A DNA stretch of 64,000 bases, taken from contig JAINUF010000027.1 in assembly GCA_029718625.1 (NCBI GenBank), forward strand, positions 976,676-1,040,675, read 5' to 3'. A program made the translations under genes and the position numbers. The DNA comes from Synaphobranchus kaupii. Taxonomy: Eukaryota; Chordata; Actinopteri; Anguilliformes; Synaphobranchidae. Of this stretch, positions 42,141 through 53,973 are shown one piece after another (positions within the stretch are counted from its first letter, which is position 1; each line of letters opens with the position of its first letter). A model generated the notes under the pieces. That model was not told the origin of the DNA. It was given only the letters and a program-made list of their open reading frames with translations, and did no database searches.

Positions 42141-45100
42141 ATTTAAATACTGTTCATTTTCAACGTCTTCTGCTTTGGAATGTGTAATACATATACACCA
42201 ATTACAATTACATGAGAAAGGAATCAATTAGTAAATTTCTATCTGTACATTTTTTGCCTTAGGCAAAATTACTATTATGGTGAATTGTATTATCATGCTG
42301 AGTTTGATTTTATAAGGATTTGTATTAAACAATATATGAATTTTCGAATGAAATCTAGTCTGTAATAACTTCACATGTCAAATCACTGTGAAACAGCTCG
42401 GGCTCTATCTTGACAATCTTAGCACTTGGTCTAAACACATGGCGCAACTGCATTTAGGGTGTGACCAAGTCCACTTTTGCTAGTTAGACAGTGTGTTTTT
42501 TGAGCGCGAAGCACAGCGCAACATGCAAATGGGCTGAACTTAGTCTCTTCATTAATTATAGGTGTGTCTTGCAAGGAATATACTATATGGATCATTTATT
42601 TTCAGTGGTTTTGTCATTGCAACCTGGCAACCCTGAGTGCATGTGGGGAATCTGTCAAAAACATGATCTACCATGATATTCCATTCCATGGTCAACACTG
42701 CCATCTAGTGGCAGGAAATGTTAATTCTTTCGTTTAAATACTGTTCATTTTCAACGTCTTCTGCTTTGGAATGTGTAATACATATACACCAATTACAATT
42801 ACATGAGAAAGGAATCAATTAGTAAATTTCTATCTGTACATTTTTTGCCTTAGGCAAAATTACTATTATGGTGAATTGTATTATCATGCTGAGTTTGATT
42901 TTATAAGGATTTGTATTAAACAATATATGAATTTTCGAATTAAATCTAGTCTGTAATAACTTCACATGTCAAATCACTGTGAAACAGCTCGGGCTCTATC
43001 TTGACAATCTTAGCACTTGGTCTAAACACATGGCGCAACTGCATTTAGGGTGTGACCAAGTCCACTTTTGCTAGTTAGACAGTGTGTTTTTTGAGCGCGA
43101 AGCACAGCGCAACATGCAAATGGGCTGAACTTAGTCTCTTCATTAATTATAGGTGTGTCTTGCAAGGAATATACTATATGGATCATTTATTTTCAGTGGT
43201 TTTGTCATTGCAACCTGGCAACCCTGAGTGCATGTGGGGAATCTGTCAAAAACATGATCTACCATGATATTCCATTCCATGGTCAACACTGCCATCTAGT
43301 GGCAGGAAATGTTAATTCTTTCGTTTAAATACTGTTCATTTTCAACGTCTTCTGCTTTGGAATGTGTAATACATATACACCAATTACAATTACATGAGAA
43401 AGGAATCAATTAGTAAATTTCTATCTGTACATTTTTTGCCTTAGGCAAAATTACTATTATGGTGAATTGTATTATCATGCTGAGTTTGATTTTATAAGGA
43501 TTTGTATTAAACAATATATGAATTTTCGAATGAAATCTAGTCTGTAATAACTTCACATGTCAAATCACTGTGAAACAGCTCGGGCTCTATCTTGACAATC
43601 TTAGCACTTGGTCTAAACACATGGCGCAACTGCATTTAGGGTGTGACCAAGTCCACTTTTGCTAGTTAGACAGTGTGTTTTTTGAGCGCGAAGCACAGCG
43701 CAACATGCAAATGGGCTGAACTTAGTCTCTTCATTAATTATAGGTGTGTCTTGCAAGGAATATACTATATGGATCATTTATTTTCAGTGGTTTTGTCATT
43801 GCAACCTGGCAACCCTGAGTGCATGTGGGGAATCTGTCAAAAACATGATCTACCATGATATTCCATTCCATGGTCAACACTGCCATCTAGTGGCAGGAAA
43901 TGTTAATTCTTTCGTTTAAATACTGTTCATTTTCAACGTCTTCTGCTTTGGAATGTGTAATACATATACACCAATTACAATTACATGAGAAAGGAATCAA
44001 TTAGTAAATTTCTATCTGTACATTTTTTGCCTTAGGCAAAATTACTATTATGGTGAATTGTATTATCATGCTGAGTTTGATTTTATAAGGATTTGTATTA
44101 AACAATATATGAATTTTCGAATGAAATCTAGTCTGTAATAACTTCACATGTCAAATCACTGTGAAACAGCTCGGGCTCTATCTTGACAATCTTAGCACTT
44201 GGTCTAAACACATGGCGCAACTGCATTTAGGGTGTGACCAAGTCCACTTTTGCTAGTTAGACAGTGTGTTTTTTGAGCGCGAAGCACAGCGCAACATGCA
44301 AATGGGATGAACTTAGTCTCTTCATTAATCATAGGTGTGTCTTGCAAGGAATATACTATATGGATCATTTATTTTCAGTGGTTTTGTCATTGCAACCTGG
44401 CAACCCTGAGTGCATGTGGGGAATCTGTCAAAAACATGATCTACCATGATATTCCATTCCATGGTCAACACTGCCATCTAGTGGCAGGAAATGTTAATTA
44501 TTTCGTTTAAATACTGTTCATTTTCAACGTCTTCTGCTTTGGAATGTGTAATACATATACACCAATTACAATTACATGAGAAAGGAATCAATTAGTAAAT
44601 TTCTATCTGTACATTTTTTGCCTTAGGCAAAATTACTATTATGGTGAATTGTATTATCATGCTGAGTTTGATTTTATAAGGATTTGTATTAAACAATATA
44701 TGAATTTTCCAATTAAATCTAGTCTGTAATAACTTCACATGTCAAATCACTGTGAAACAGCTCGGGCTCTATCTTGACAATCTTAGCACTTGGTCTAAAC
44801 ACATGGCGCAACTGCATTTAGGGTGTGACCAAGTCCACTTTTGCTAGTTAGACAGTGTGTTTTTTGAGCGCGAAGCACAGCGCAACATGCAAATGGGCTG
44901 AACTTAGTCTCTTCATTAATTATAGGTGTGTCTTGCAAGGAATATACTATATGGATCATTTATTTTCAGTGGTTTTGTCATTGCAACCTGGCAACCCTGA
45001 GTGCATGTGGGGAATCTGTCAAAAACATGATCTACCATGATATTCCATTCCATGGTCAACACTGCCATCTAGTGGCAGGAAATGTTAATTCTTTCGTTTA

Positions 45101-48100
45101 AATACTGTTCATTTTCAACGTCTTCTGCTTTGAAATGTGTAATACATATACACCAATTACAATTACATGAGAAAGGAATCAATTAGTAAATTTCTATCTG
45201 TACATTTTTTGCCTTTGGCAAAATTACTATTATGGTGAATTGTATTATCATGCTGAGTTTGATTTTATAAGGATTTGTATTAAACAATATATGAATTTTC
45301 GAATGAAATCTAGTCTGTAATAACTTCACATGTCAAATCACTGTGAAACAGCTCGGGCTCTATCTTGACAATCTTAGCACTTGGTCTAAACACATGGCGC
45401 AACTGCATTTAGGGTGTGACCAAGTCCACTTTTGCTAGTTAGACAGTGTGTTTTTTGAGCGCGAAGCACAGCGCAACATGCAAATGGGCTGAACTTAGTC
45501 TCTTCATTAATTATAGGTGTGTCTTGCAAGGAATATACTATATGGATCATTTATTTTCAGTAGTTTTGTCATTGCAACCTGGCAACCCTGAGTGCATGTG
45601 GGGAATCTGTCAAAAACATGATCTACCATGATATTCCATTCCATGGTCAACACTGCCATCTAGTGGCAGGAAATGTTAATTCTTTCGTTTAAATAGTGTT
45701 CATTTTCAACGTCTTCTGCTTTGGAATGTGTAATACATATACACCAATTACAATTACATGAGAAAGGAATCAATTAGTAAATTTCTATCTGTACATTTTT
45801 TGCCTTAGGCAAAATTACTATTATGGTGAATTGTATTATCATGCTGAGTTTGATTTTATAAGGATTTGTATTAAACAATATATGAATTTTCGAATGAAAT
45901 CTAGTCTGTAATAACTTCACATGTCAAATCACTGTGAAACAGCTTGGGCTCTATCTTGACAATCTTAGCACTTGGTCTAAACACATGGCGCAACTGCATT
46001 TAGGGTGTGACCAAGTCCACTTTTGCTAGTTAGACAGTGTGTTTTTTGAGCGCGAAGCACAGCGCAACATGCAAATGGGCTGAACTTAGTCTCTTCATTA
46101 ATTATAGGTGTGTCTTGCAAGGAATATACTATATGGATCATTTATTTTCAGTGGTTTTGTCATTGCAACCTGGCAACCCTGAGTGCATGTGGGGAATCTG
46201 TCAAAAACATGATCTACCATGATATTCCATTCCATGGTCAACACTGCCATCTAGTGGCAGGAAATGTTAATTCTTTCGTTTAAATACTGTTCATTTTCAA
46301 CGTCTTCTGCTTTGAAATGTGTAATACATATACACCAATTACAATTACATGAGAAAGGAATCAATTAGTAAATTTCTATCTGTACATTTTTTGCCTTTGG
46401 CAAAATTACTATTATGGTGAATTGTATTATCATGCTGAGTTTCATTTTATAAGGATTTGTATTAAACAATATATGAATTTTCGAATGAAATCTAGTCTGT
46501 AATAACTTCACATGTCAAATCACTGTGAAACAGCTCGGGCTCTATCTTGACAATCTTAGCACTTGGTCTAAACACATGGCGCAACTGCATTTAGGGTGTG
46601 ACCAAGTCCACTTTTGCTAGTTAGACAGTGTGTTTTTTGAGCGCGAAGCACAGCGCAACATGCAAATGGGCTGAACTTAGTCTCTTCATTAATTATAGGT
46701 GTGTCTTGCAAGGAATATACTATATGGATCATTTATTTTCAGTGGTTTTGTCATTGCAACCTGGCAACCCTGAGTGCATGTGGGGAATCTGTCAAAAACA
46801 TGATCTACCATGATATTCCATTCCATGGTCAACACTGCCATCTAGTGGCAGGAAATGTTAATTCTTTCGTTTAAATAGTGTTCATTTTCAACGTCTTCTG
46901 CTTTGGAATGTGTAATACATATACACCAATTACAATTACATGAGAAAGGAATCAATTAGTAAATTTCTATCTGTACATTTTTTGCCTTTGGCAAAATTAC
47001 TATTATGGTGAATTGTATTATCATGCTGAGTTTGATTTTATAAGGATTTGTATTAAACAATATATGAATTTTCGAATGAAATCTAGTCTGTAATAACTTC
47101 ACATGTCAAATCACTGTGAAACAGCTTGGGCTCTATCTTGACAATCTTAGCACTTGGTCTAAACACATGGCGCAACTGCATTTAGGGTGTGACCAAGTCC
47201 ACTTTTGCTAGTTAGACAGTGTGTTTTTTGAGCGCGAAGCACAGCGCAACATGCAAATGGGCTGAACTTAGTCTCTTCATTAATTATAGGTGTGTCTTGC
47301 AAGGAATATACTATATGGATCATTTATTTTCAGTGGTTTTGTCATTGCAACCTGGCAACCCTGAGTGCATGTGGGGAATCTGTCAAAAACATGATCTACC
47401 ATGATATTCCATTCCATGGTCAACACTGCCATCTAGTGGCAGGAAATGTTAATTCTTTCGTTTAAATACTGTTCATTTTCAACGTCTTCTGCTTTGAAAT
47501 GTGTAATACATATACACCAATTACAATTACATGAGAAAGGAATCAATTAGTAAATTTCTATCTGTACATTTTTTGCCTTTGGCAAAATTACTATTATGGT
47601 GAATTGTATTATCATGCTGAGTTTGATTTTATAAGGATTTGTATTAAACAATATATGAATTTTCGAATGAAATCTAGTCTGTAATAACTTCACATGTCAA
47701 ATCACTGTGAAACAGCTCGGGCTCTATCTTGACAATCTTAGCACTTGGTCTAAACACATGGCGCAACTGCATTTAGGGTGTGACCAAGTCCACTTTTGCT
47801 AGTTAGACAGTGTGTTTTTTGAGCGCGAAGCACAGCGCAACATGCAAATGGGCTGAACTTAGTCTCTTCATTAATTATAGGTGTGTCTTGCAAGGAATAT
47901 ACTATATGGATCATTTATTTTCAGTGGTTTTGTCATTGCAACCTGGCAACCCTGAGTGCATGTGGGGAATCTGTCAAAAACATGATCTACCATGATATTC
48001 CATTCCATGGTCAACACTGCCATCTAGTGGCAGGAAATGTTAATTCTTTCGTTTAAATACTGTTCATTTTCAACGTCTTCTGCTTTGGAATGTGTAATAC

Positions 48101-48641
48101 ATATACACCAATTACAATTACATGAGAAAGGAATCAATTAGTAAATTTCTATCTGTACATTTTTTGCCTTAGGCAAAATTAATATTATGGTGAATTGTAT
48201 TATCATGCTGAGTTTGATTTTATAAGGATTTGTATTAAACAATATATGAATTTTCGAATTAAATCTAGTCTGTAATAACTTCACATGTCAAATCACTGTG
48301 AAACAGCTCGGGCTCTATCTTGACAATCTTAGCACTTGGTCTAAACACATGGCGCAACTGCATTTAGGGTGTGACCAAGTCCACTTTTGCTAGTTAGACA
48401 GTGTGTTTTTTGAGCGCGAAGCACAGCGCAACATGCAAATGGGCTGAACTTAGTCTCTTCATTAATTATAGGTGTGTCTTGCAAGGAATATACTATATGG
48501 ATCATTTATTTTCAGTGGTTTTGTCATTGCAACCTGGCAACCCTGAGTGCATGTGGGGAATCTGTCAAAAACATGATCTACCATGATATTCCATTCCATG
48601 GTCAACACTGCCATCTAGTGGCAGGAAATGTTAATTCTTTC
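42141..48641. repeat. 11-monomer (6501-bp) higher-order unit, copy 2
   Basis: Tandem partner of the preceding block with the same ordered set of rare markers. The left limit is set by tttcattt at 42141 matching 35640. The right limit is the mismatch just after 48641. The cttaggctc change at the start of the copy 1 region is not repeated here, so the exchange point lies between those two variant sites. Confidence 0.93.
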
Positions 48642-50504
48642 GTTTAAATAGTGTTCATTTTCAACGTCTTCTGCTTTGGAATGTGTAATACATATACACC
48701 AATTACAATTACATGAGAAAGGAATCAATTAGTAAATTTCTATCTGTACATTTTTTGCCTTAGGCAAAATTACTATTATGGTGAATTGTATTATCATGCT
48801 GAGTTTGATTTTATAAGGATTTGTATTAAACAATATATGAATTTTCGAATGAAATCTAGTCTGTAATAACTTCACATGTCAAATCACTGTGAAACAGCTT
48901 GGGCTCTATCTTGACAATCTTAGCACTTGGTCTAAACACATGGCGCAACTGCATTTAGGGTGTGACCAAGTCCACTTTTGCTAGTTAGACAGTGTGTTTT
49001 TTGAGCGCGAAGCACAGCGCAACATGCAAATGGGCTGAACTTAGTCTCTTCATTAATTATAGGTGTGTCTTGCAAGGAATATACTATATGGATCATTTAT
49101 TTTCAGTGGTTTTGTCATTGCAACCTGGCAATCCTGAGTGCATGTGGGGAATCTGTCAAAAACATGATCTACCATGATATTCCATTCCATGGTCAACACT
49201 GCCATCTAGTGGCAGGAAATGTTAATTCTTTCGTTTAAATACTGTTCATTTTCAACGTCTTCTGCTTTGAAATGTGTAATACATATACACCAATTACAAT
49301 TACATGAGAAAGGAATCAATTAGTAAATTTCTATCTGTACATTTTTTGCCTTTGGCAAAATTACTATTATGGTGAATTGTATTATCATGCTGAGTTTGAT
49401 TTTATAAGGATTTGTATTAAACAATATATGAATTTTCGAATGAAATCTAGTCTGTAATAACTTCACATGTCAAATCACTGTGAAACAGCTCGGGCTCTAT
49501 CTTGACAATCTTAGCACTTGGTCTAAACACATGGCGCAACTGCATTTAGGGTGTGACCAAGTCCACTTTTGCTAGTTAGACAGTGTGTTTTTTGAGCGCG
49601 AAGCACAGCGCAACATGCAAATGGGCTGAACTTAGTCTCTTCATTAATTATAGGTGTGTCTTGCAAGGAATATACTATATGGATCATTTATTTTCAGTGG
49701 TTTTGTCATTGCAACCTGGCAACCCTGAGTGCATGTGGGGAATCTGTCAAAAACATGATCTACCATGATATTCCATTCCATGGTCAACACTGCCATCTAG
49801 TGGCAGGAAATGTTAATTCTTTCGTTTAAATACTGTTCATTTTCAACGTCTTCTGCTTTGGAATGTGTAATACATATACACCAATTACAATTACATGAGA
49901 AAGGAATCAATTAGTAAATTTCTATCTGTACATTTTTTGCCTTAGGCAAAATTACTATTATGGTGAATTGTATTATCATGCTGAGTTTGATTTTATAAGG
50001 ATTTGTATTAAACAATATATGAATTTTCGAATTAAATCTAGTCTGTAATAACTTCACATGTCAAATCACTGTGAAACAGCTCGGGCTCTATCTTGACAAT
50101 CTTAGCACTTGGTCTAAACACATGGCGCAACTGCATTTAGGGTGTGACCAAGTCCACTTTTGCTAGTTAGACAGTGTGTTTTTTGAGCACGAAGCACAGC
50201 GCAACATGCAAATGGGCTGAACTTAGTCTCTTCATTAATTATAGGTGTGTCTTGCAAGGAATATACTATATGGATCATTTATTTTCAGTGGTTTTGTCAT
50301 TGCAACCTGGCAACCCTGAGTGCATGTGGGGAATCTGTCAAAAACATGATCTACCATGATATTCCATTCCATGGTCAACACTGCCATCTAGTGGCAGGAA
50401 ATGTTAATTCTTTCGTTTAAATACTGTTCATTTTCAACGTCTTCTGCTTTGGAATGTGTAATACATATACACCAATTACAATTACATGAGAAAGGAATCA
50501 ATTA
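45808..50504. repeat. 8-monomer higher-order unit, copy 1 (no insertion)
   Basis: Markers gtttcattt (46443), aattaatatt (48182), aatcctgag (near 49130) and gagcacg (near 50190) reappear in the same order in the next block, offset by 8 monomers. This copy has an uninterrupted junction near 46619-46630, the equivalent of the retroposon target site. It overlaps the end of the second 11-monomer unit. Confidence 0.88.
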
Positions 50505-51347
50505 ATAAATTTCTATCTGTACATTTTTTGCCTTTGGCAAAATTACTATTATGGTGAATTGTATTATCATGCTGAGTTTGATTTTATAAGGATTTGTATT
50601 AAACAATATATGAATTTTCGAATGAAATCTAGTCTGTAATAACTTCACATGTCAAATCACTGTGAAACAGCTTGGGCTCTATCTTGACAATCTTAGCACT
50701 TGGTCTAAACACATGGCGCAACTGCATTTAGGGTGTGACCAAGTCCACTTTTGCTAGTTAGACAGTGTGTTTTTTGAGCGCGAAGCACAGCGCAACATGC
50801 AAATGGGCTGAACTTAGTCTCTTCATTAATTATAGGTGTGTCTTGCAAGGAATATACTATATGGATCATTTATTTTCAGTGGTTTTGTCATTGCAACCTG
50901 GCAACCCTGAGTGCATGTGGGGAATCTGTCAAAAACATGATCTACCATGATATTCCATTCCATGGTCAACACTGCCATCTAGTGGCAGGAAATGTTAATT
51001 CTTTCGTTTAAATACTGTTCATTTTCAACGTCTTCTGCTTTGAAATGTGTAATACATATACACCAATTACAATTACATGAGAAAGGAATCAATTAGTAAA
51101 TTTCTATCTGTACATTTTTTGCCTTTGGCAAAATTACTATTATGGTGAATTGTATTATCATGCTGAGTTTCATTTTATAAGGATTTGTATTAAACAATAT
51201 ATGAATTTTCGAATGAAATCTAGTCTGTAATAACTTCACATGTCAAATCACTGTGAAACAGCTCGGGCTCTATCTTGACAATCTTAGCACTTGGTCTAAA
51301 CACATGGCGCAACTGCATTTAGGGTGTGACCAAGTCCACTTTTGCTA

Positions 51348-51356
51348 GTTAGACAG
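51348..51356. repeat. Target-site duplication, left copy (gttagacag)
   Basis: These nine satellite bases immediately before the retroposon are repeated after its (GAA)n tail. The preceding A at 51347 may extend the duplication to ten, because the tail also ends in A. Confidence 0.95.
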
Positions 51357-51357
51357 C

Positions 51358-53934
51358 ATTGGGGACTTCAATGCCCATGGCACATCGTGGGGCTATAAAG
51401 AGAACAACCAAGATGGAGATGCAGTCGAAACCTGGCTTGAGTCGAAACATCTGACCCTGATCCATGACGCCAAACTGCCAAAATCCTTCCATAGCGCCAG
51501 ATGGAAACAAGGATATAACCCAGACCTTGTCTGTGTGAGCAGCGAGCTAGCATCCAGAGCAGTGAAAGAGGTCTTGGACCCCATCCCCCACTCACAACAC
51601 CGACCTATCACCATAACCATCCGATCCGTTCTCCAAGCAACAACCGTCCCCTTCCGTAGAAGGTTCAATCTGCGGAAAGCCGACTGGCTGTTGTACCAAC
51701 AGGAGATCGAAGACTCAATCCCCAGCATCCCACCACACCCCAACAGCTATACCACGTTTACAGACCTGCTGAAAAGGTCAGCTAGACGACACATCCCAAG
51801 AGGATGCCAGACCGAGTACATCCCCGGGTTGTCAGAAACATCTAGTGACCTACTCCAAGCCTATCATACGGCATACCACGAGGACCCTTTCTCCTCCACC
51901 ACCACGGAACTCGGAGAGATCCTACTAAACAAAGTTGGGGAAGATCGCAGGCAAGTCTGGAAGGAGCTGATAGAAAACACCAACATGACCAACAACAGCA
52001 GGAAGGCGTGGGCCACGATTCGCCGCCTTGGTGCAGACCATACCACACCACCAACACTCACAACAGTCACAGCAAACTCGGTTGCAGCACAGCTGGTGCT
52101 GAATGGGCGCAGCCAAACTCGCCGCAGACCCACAGGAGAATACCGCCGGACAGCGGTATCAGACCACCCACAACCAGCAAGTGCCCTTACCAAGCCCTTC
52201 GACCCAGAAGAACTTGAAGCAGCACTGTGCTTGCTGAAACCCGGGAAAGCAGCAGGAATCGATGATGTATTGGCGGAAATGATACAGCACCTGGGACCTA
52301 AAGCAAAGTCCTGGCTCCTAGAAATGCTGAACTCATGTATGGCAAAGAAAACCATCCCACCCGTATGGAGAAAAGCCAAGACTGTCGCTATCCCCAAACC
52401 CGGAAAGGACCCATCATCACCAAAGAGCTACAGACCAATTTCCCTCCTCTGCATAACCTACAAGCTCTATGAGAGGCTATTACTCCAACGCCTAACACCA
52501 CTTATAGACTCCAAGCTCACTAAAGATCAAGCCGGTTTCCGTCCTGGCCGCTCTTGTGCTGGGCAGCTACTGAACCTCACCCAACACATTGAGGACGGTT
52601 TTGAGTGCAAACTCATCACCGGAGCAGCTTTCATAGACCTCACCGCTGCCTATGACACTGTCCAGCACCGCGCCATGATCAGGAAACTTTTGGACATGAC
52701 TGGCGACCTCGACCTCTGCCAAGTCATAAAAAGTCTCCTCAACAACCGGCGCTTCTTCGTCCAACTAAACGACAAGAAGAGCAAATGGAAAGCCCAAAAG
52801 AACGGCCTACCACAAGGCAGTGTACTGGCCCCTCTCCTCTTCAACATCTACACCAACGACCAACCACTCCCCCCACAATGCCGCCGCTTCATCTATGCTG
52901 ATGACCTCTGCATCACCACCCAACAAGAGAGCTTCCATAAAATCGAACCCGTCCTGGAAAGTGCCCTCCAAGAGATGTCCACCTACTACAATAACAACCA
53001 CTTGAAACCCAACCCATCAAAAACCCAGCTATGCAGTTTCCATCTGAAAAACCGAGATGCAGGAAAAGAACTGAACATCTCATGGGATGGCCACAAACTC
53101 TTGAACCATCCCCATCCTGTATACCTTGGAGTCACACTCGACAGGACACTCTCCTTCAAAACCCACCTTCAGAACACCAAAGCCAAGGTCAACACCCGCA
53201 ATAACATCCTGCGCAAACTGGTCAACTCAAAGTGGGGCGCTGATCCACCAACCATCCGTGCAACGGCCCTAGCCCTGTGCTTCTCCACAGCTGAGTATGC
53301 CTGCTCAAGCTGGAGCCGCTCCCACCATACCAAACTGGTAGACACGGCCCTCAACGACACCTGCCGCATCATCACGGGCTGCATAAAGACAACGCCAGTC
53401 CCGTGCCTCTATGCACTAGCCGGCATTGCCCCCCCTCACACCAGACGTTCCATCGTCGCCCGAGATGAGCGGAGAGCACAGGAGTCTGACATGAGGCACC
53501 CCCTGTACGGACACACAGCACCCCCATCCAGACTGAAATCCAGAGCCAGTTTCCTGCATACAGTCCCCCCTCTCCAGTCCACCAAAGAAACGGCACGGAC
53601 CAACATCTGGAGGGTTGAATGGCACCAACTAAACACCCGAGCCCAAGAATGGATGGAGAGAGGAATAACACCAACTGAATGCCTCGCCAGCGGACACGAC
53701 CTCCCATGGCCGACTTGGAAGACCCTCAACAGACTGCGGGTGGAGCAGGGGAGGTGCAAAGCACTGCTGAAGACATGGAACTACCACACAGAGGACACGT
53801 GTGGCTGTGGAGCAGTACAGACAATGTCCCACCTGCTGGAATGTGACGACGCCCCCCAGTGCAGCCCCCAGGATCTGGCTGAACCGACTCCATCAGCTGT
53901 GTCCTGCGCCAGATACTGGCAGAATGACATCTAA
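51358..53934 (+). CDS. Retrotransposon endonuclease (C-terminal part) / reverse transcriptase, 5'-partial
   Basis: The frame is open from the element's first codon to the TAA at 53932-53934, 858 residues. An in-frame TAG lies in the satellite at 51346-51348. The native start is lost; a GTG at 51535 is the first start-type codon but is internal, not a true start. Residues 2-7 are the GDFNAH motif of an APE-type endonuclease, and SQHRPI (79-84) is its terminal SDHxP-type motif with Q instead of D. Upstream catalytic residues are missing, so DNA nicking activity should be absent. The reverse transcriptase follows: PGKAAGIDD (296-304), SYRPISLL (357-364), AGFRPGRS (392-399), motif A FIDLTAAYDTV (425-435, catalytic D427), LPQGSVLAPLLFN (484-496) and motif C FIYADDL (511-517, catalytic D515 and D516). 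A thumb region with YLGVTLD follows, and C-x-C-x7-H-x3-C (815-829) is a C-terminal zinc-knuckle-like motif. No RNase H motifs are seen. Known role of the family: copying element RNA at a nicked target. Confidence 0.93.
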   Translation: MGDFNAHGTSWGYKENNQDGDAVETWLESKHLTLIHDAKLPKSFHSARWKQGYNPDLVCVSSELASRAVKEVLDPIPHSQHRPITITIRSVLQATTVPFRRRFNLRKADWLLYQQEIEDSIPSIPPHPNSYTTFTDLLKRSARRHIPRGCQTEYIPGLSETSSDLLQAYHTAYHEDPFSSTTTELGEILLNKVGEDRRQVWKELIENTNMTNNSRKAWATIRRLGADHTTPPTLTTVTANSVAAQLVLNGRSQTRRRPTGEYRRTAVSDHPQPASALTKPFDPEELEAALCLLKPGKAAGIDDVLAEMIQHLGPKAKSWLLEMLNSCMAKKTIPPVWRKAKTVAIPKPGKDPSSPKSYRPISLLCITYKLYERLLLQRLTPLIDSKLTKDQAGFRPGRSCAGQLLNLTQHIEDGFECKLITGAAFIDLTAAYDTVQHRAMIRKLLDMTGDLDLCQVIKSLLNNRRFFVQLNDKKSKWKAQKNGLPQGSVLAPLLFNIYTNDQPLPPQCRRFIYADDLCITTQQESFHKIEPVLESALQEMSTYYNNNHLKPNPSKTQLCSFHLKNRDAGKELNISWDGHKLLNHPHPVYLGVTLDRTLSFKTHLQNTKAKVNTRNNILRKLVNSKWGADPPTIRATALALCFSTAEYACSSWSRSHHTKLVDTALNDTCRIITGCIKTTPVPCLYALAGIAPPHTRRSIVARDERRAQESDMRHPLYGHTAPPSRLKSRASFLHTVPPLQSTKETARTNIWRVEWHQLNTRAQEWMERGITPTECLASGHDLPWPTWKTLNRLRVEQGRCKALLKTWNYHTEDTCGCGAVQTMSHLLECDDAPQCSPQDLAEPTPSAVSCARYWQNDI

Positions 53935-53964
53935 GATTGCAAAGGACTCGAAGAAGAAGAAGAA
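53935..53964 (+). other. Retroposon 3' end with (GAA)5 tail
   Basis: Only 30 nt separate the stop codon from the target duplication, ending in five GAA units (53950-53964). Short trinucleotide tails instead of poly(A) are known in several Jockey/I-group elements and serve as the start site of reverse transcription. No AATAAA signal is present. Confidence 0.9.
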
Positions 53965-53973
53965 GTTAGACAG
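53965..53973. repeat. Target-site duplication, right copy (gttagacag)
   Basis: Identical to 51348-51356, after which the satellite continues in phase with tgtgttttttgag. Removing one copy plus the element restores a normal monomer junction. Confidence 0.95.

Larger units (their letters stand above)
1..51356. repeat. 591-bp satellite array, left segment (about 87 monomers)
   Basis: The same AT-rich unit recurs head to tail at exact 591-bp spacing, for example the gacagtgtg landmark near 533, 1124, 1715 and 2306. Neighbouring monomers differ at only a few positions, and no unrelated spacer lies between them. The window opens inside a monomer (1-532). Phase shifts come only from single-base indels in the monomers starting at 5261, 9397, 21809, 24763, 27128, 28900 and 31854. 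About 14 recurrent variant positions define monomer subtypes. No RNA polymerase III A/B box, tRNA-like head or conserved reading frame was seen, so this looks like a simple satellite rather than tandem SINEs or genes. Near-uniformity implies recent homogenisation by unequal exchange or segmental amplification (inference). No other gene is visible in this interval. Confidence 0.99.
51357..53964 (+). mobile_element. 5'-truncated non-LTR retrotransposon (Jockey/I/Ingi-Vingi type)
   Basis: A 2608-bp, visibly GC-richer segment interrupts the satellite exactly between two copies of gttagacag. It begins in the middle of the endonuclease domain, encodes a full reverse transcriptase, has a 30-nt 3' untranslated end and finishes in five GAA units rather than poly(A). 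There are no terminal repeats and no integrase. Truncation at the 5' end plus a short target duplication is the usual result of target-primed reverse transcription. The reading frame contains no stop or frameshift, so the insertion looks recent. No RNase H domain is evident, which fits Jockey-like or Vingi-like elements better than I or Ingi elements; clade assignment needs a tree. Confidence 0.96.

Noticed and set aside
1..51356. Assembly artefact producing artificial tandem copies
   Set aside because: It cannot be excluded for the near-identical 11- and 8-monomer copies, but ordered private variants, nested periods and single-copy indels across the array argue for real sequence.
53400..53800. 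RNase H domain downstream of the reverse transcriptase
   Set aside because: No spaced acidic catalytic motifs of RNase H were found; the region is a Trp-rich tail leading to the CCHC-like finger.
51368..53832. Several minus-strand and alternative-frame ORFs within the retroposon
   Set aside because: All overlap the reverse transcriptase frame, which carries conserved motifs. The others are low-complexity shadows of GC-richer coding DNA.
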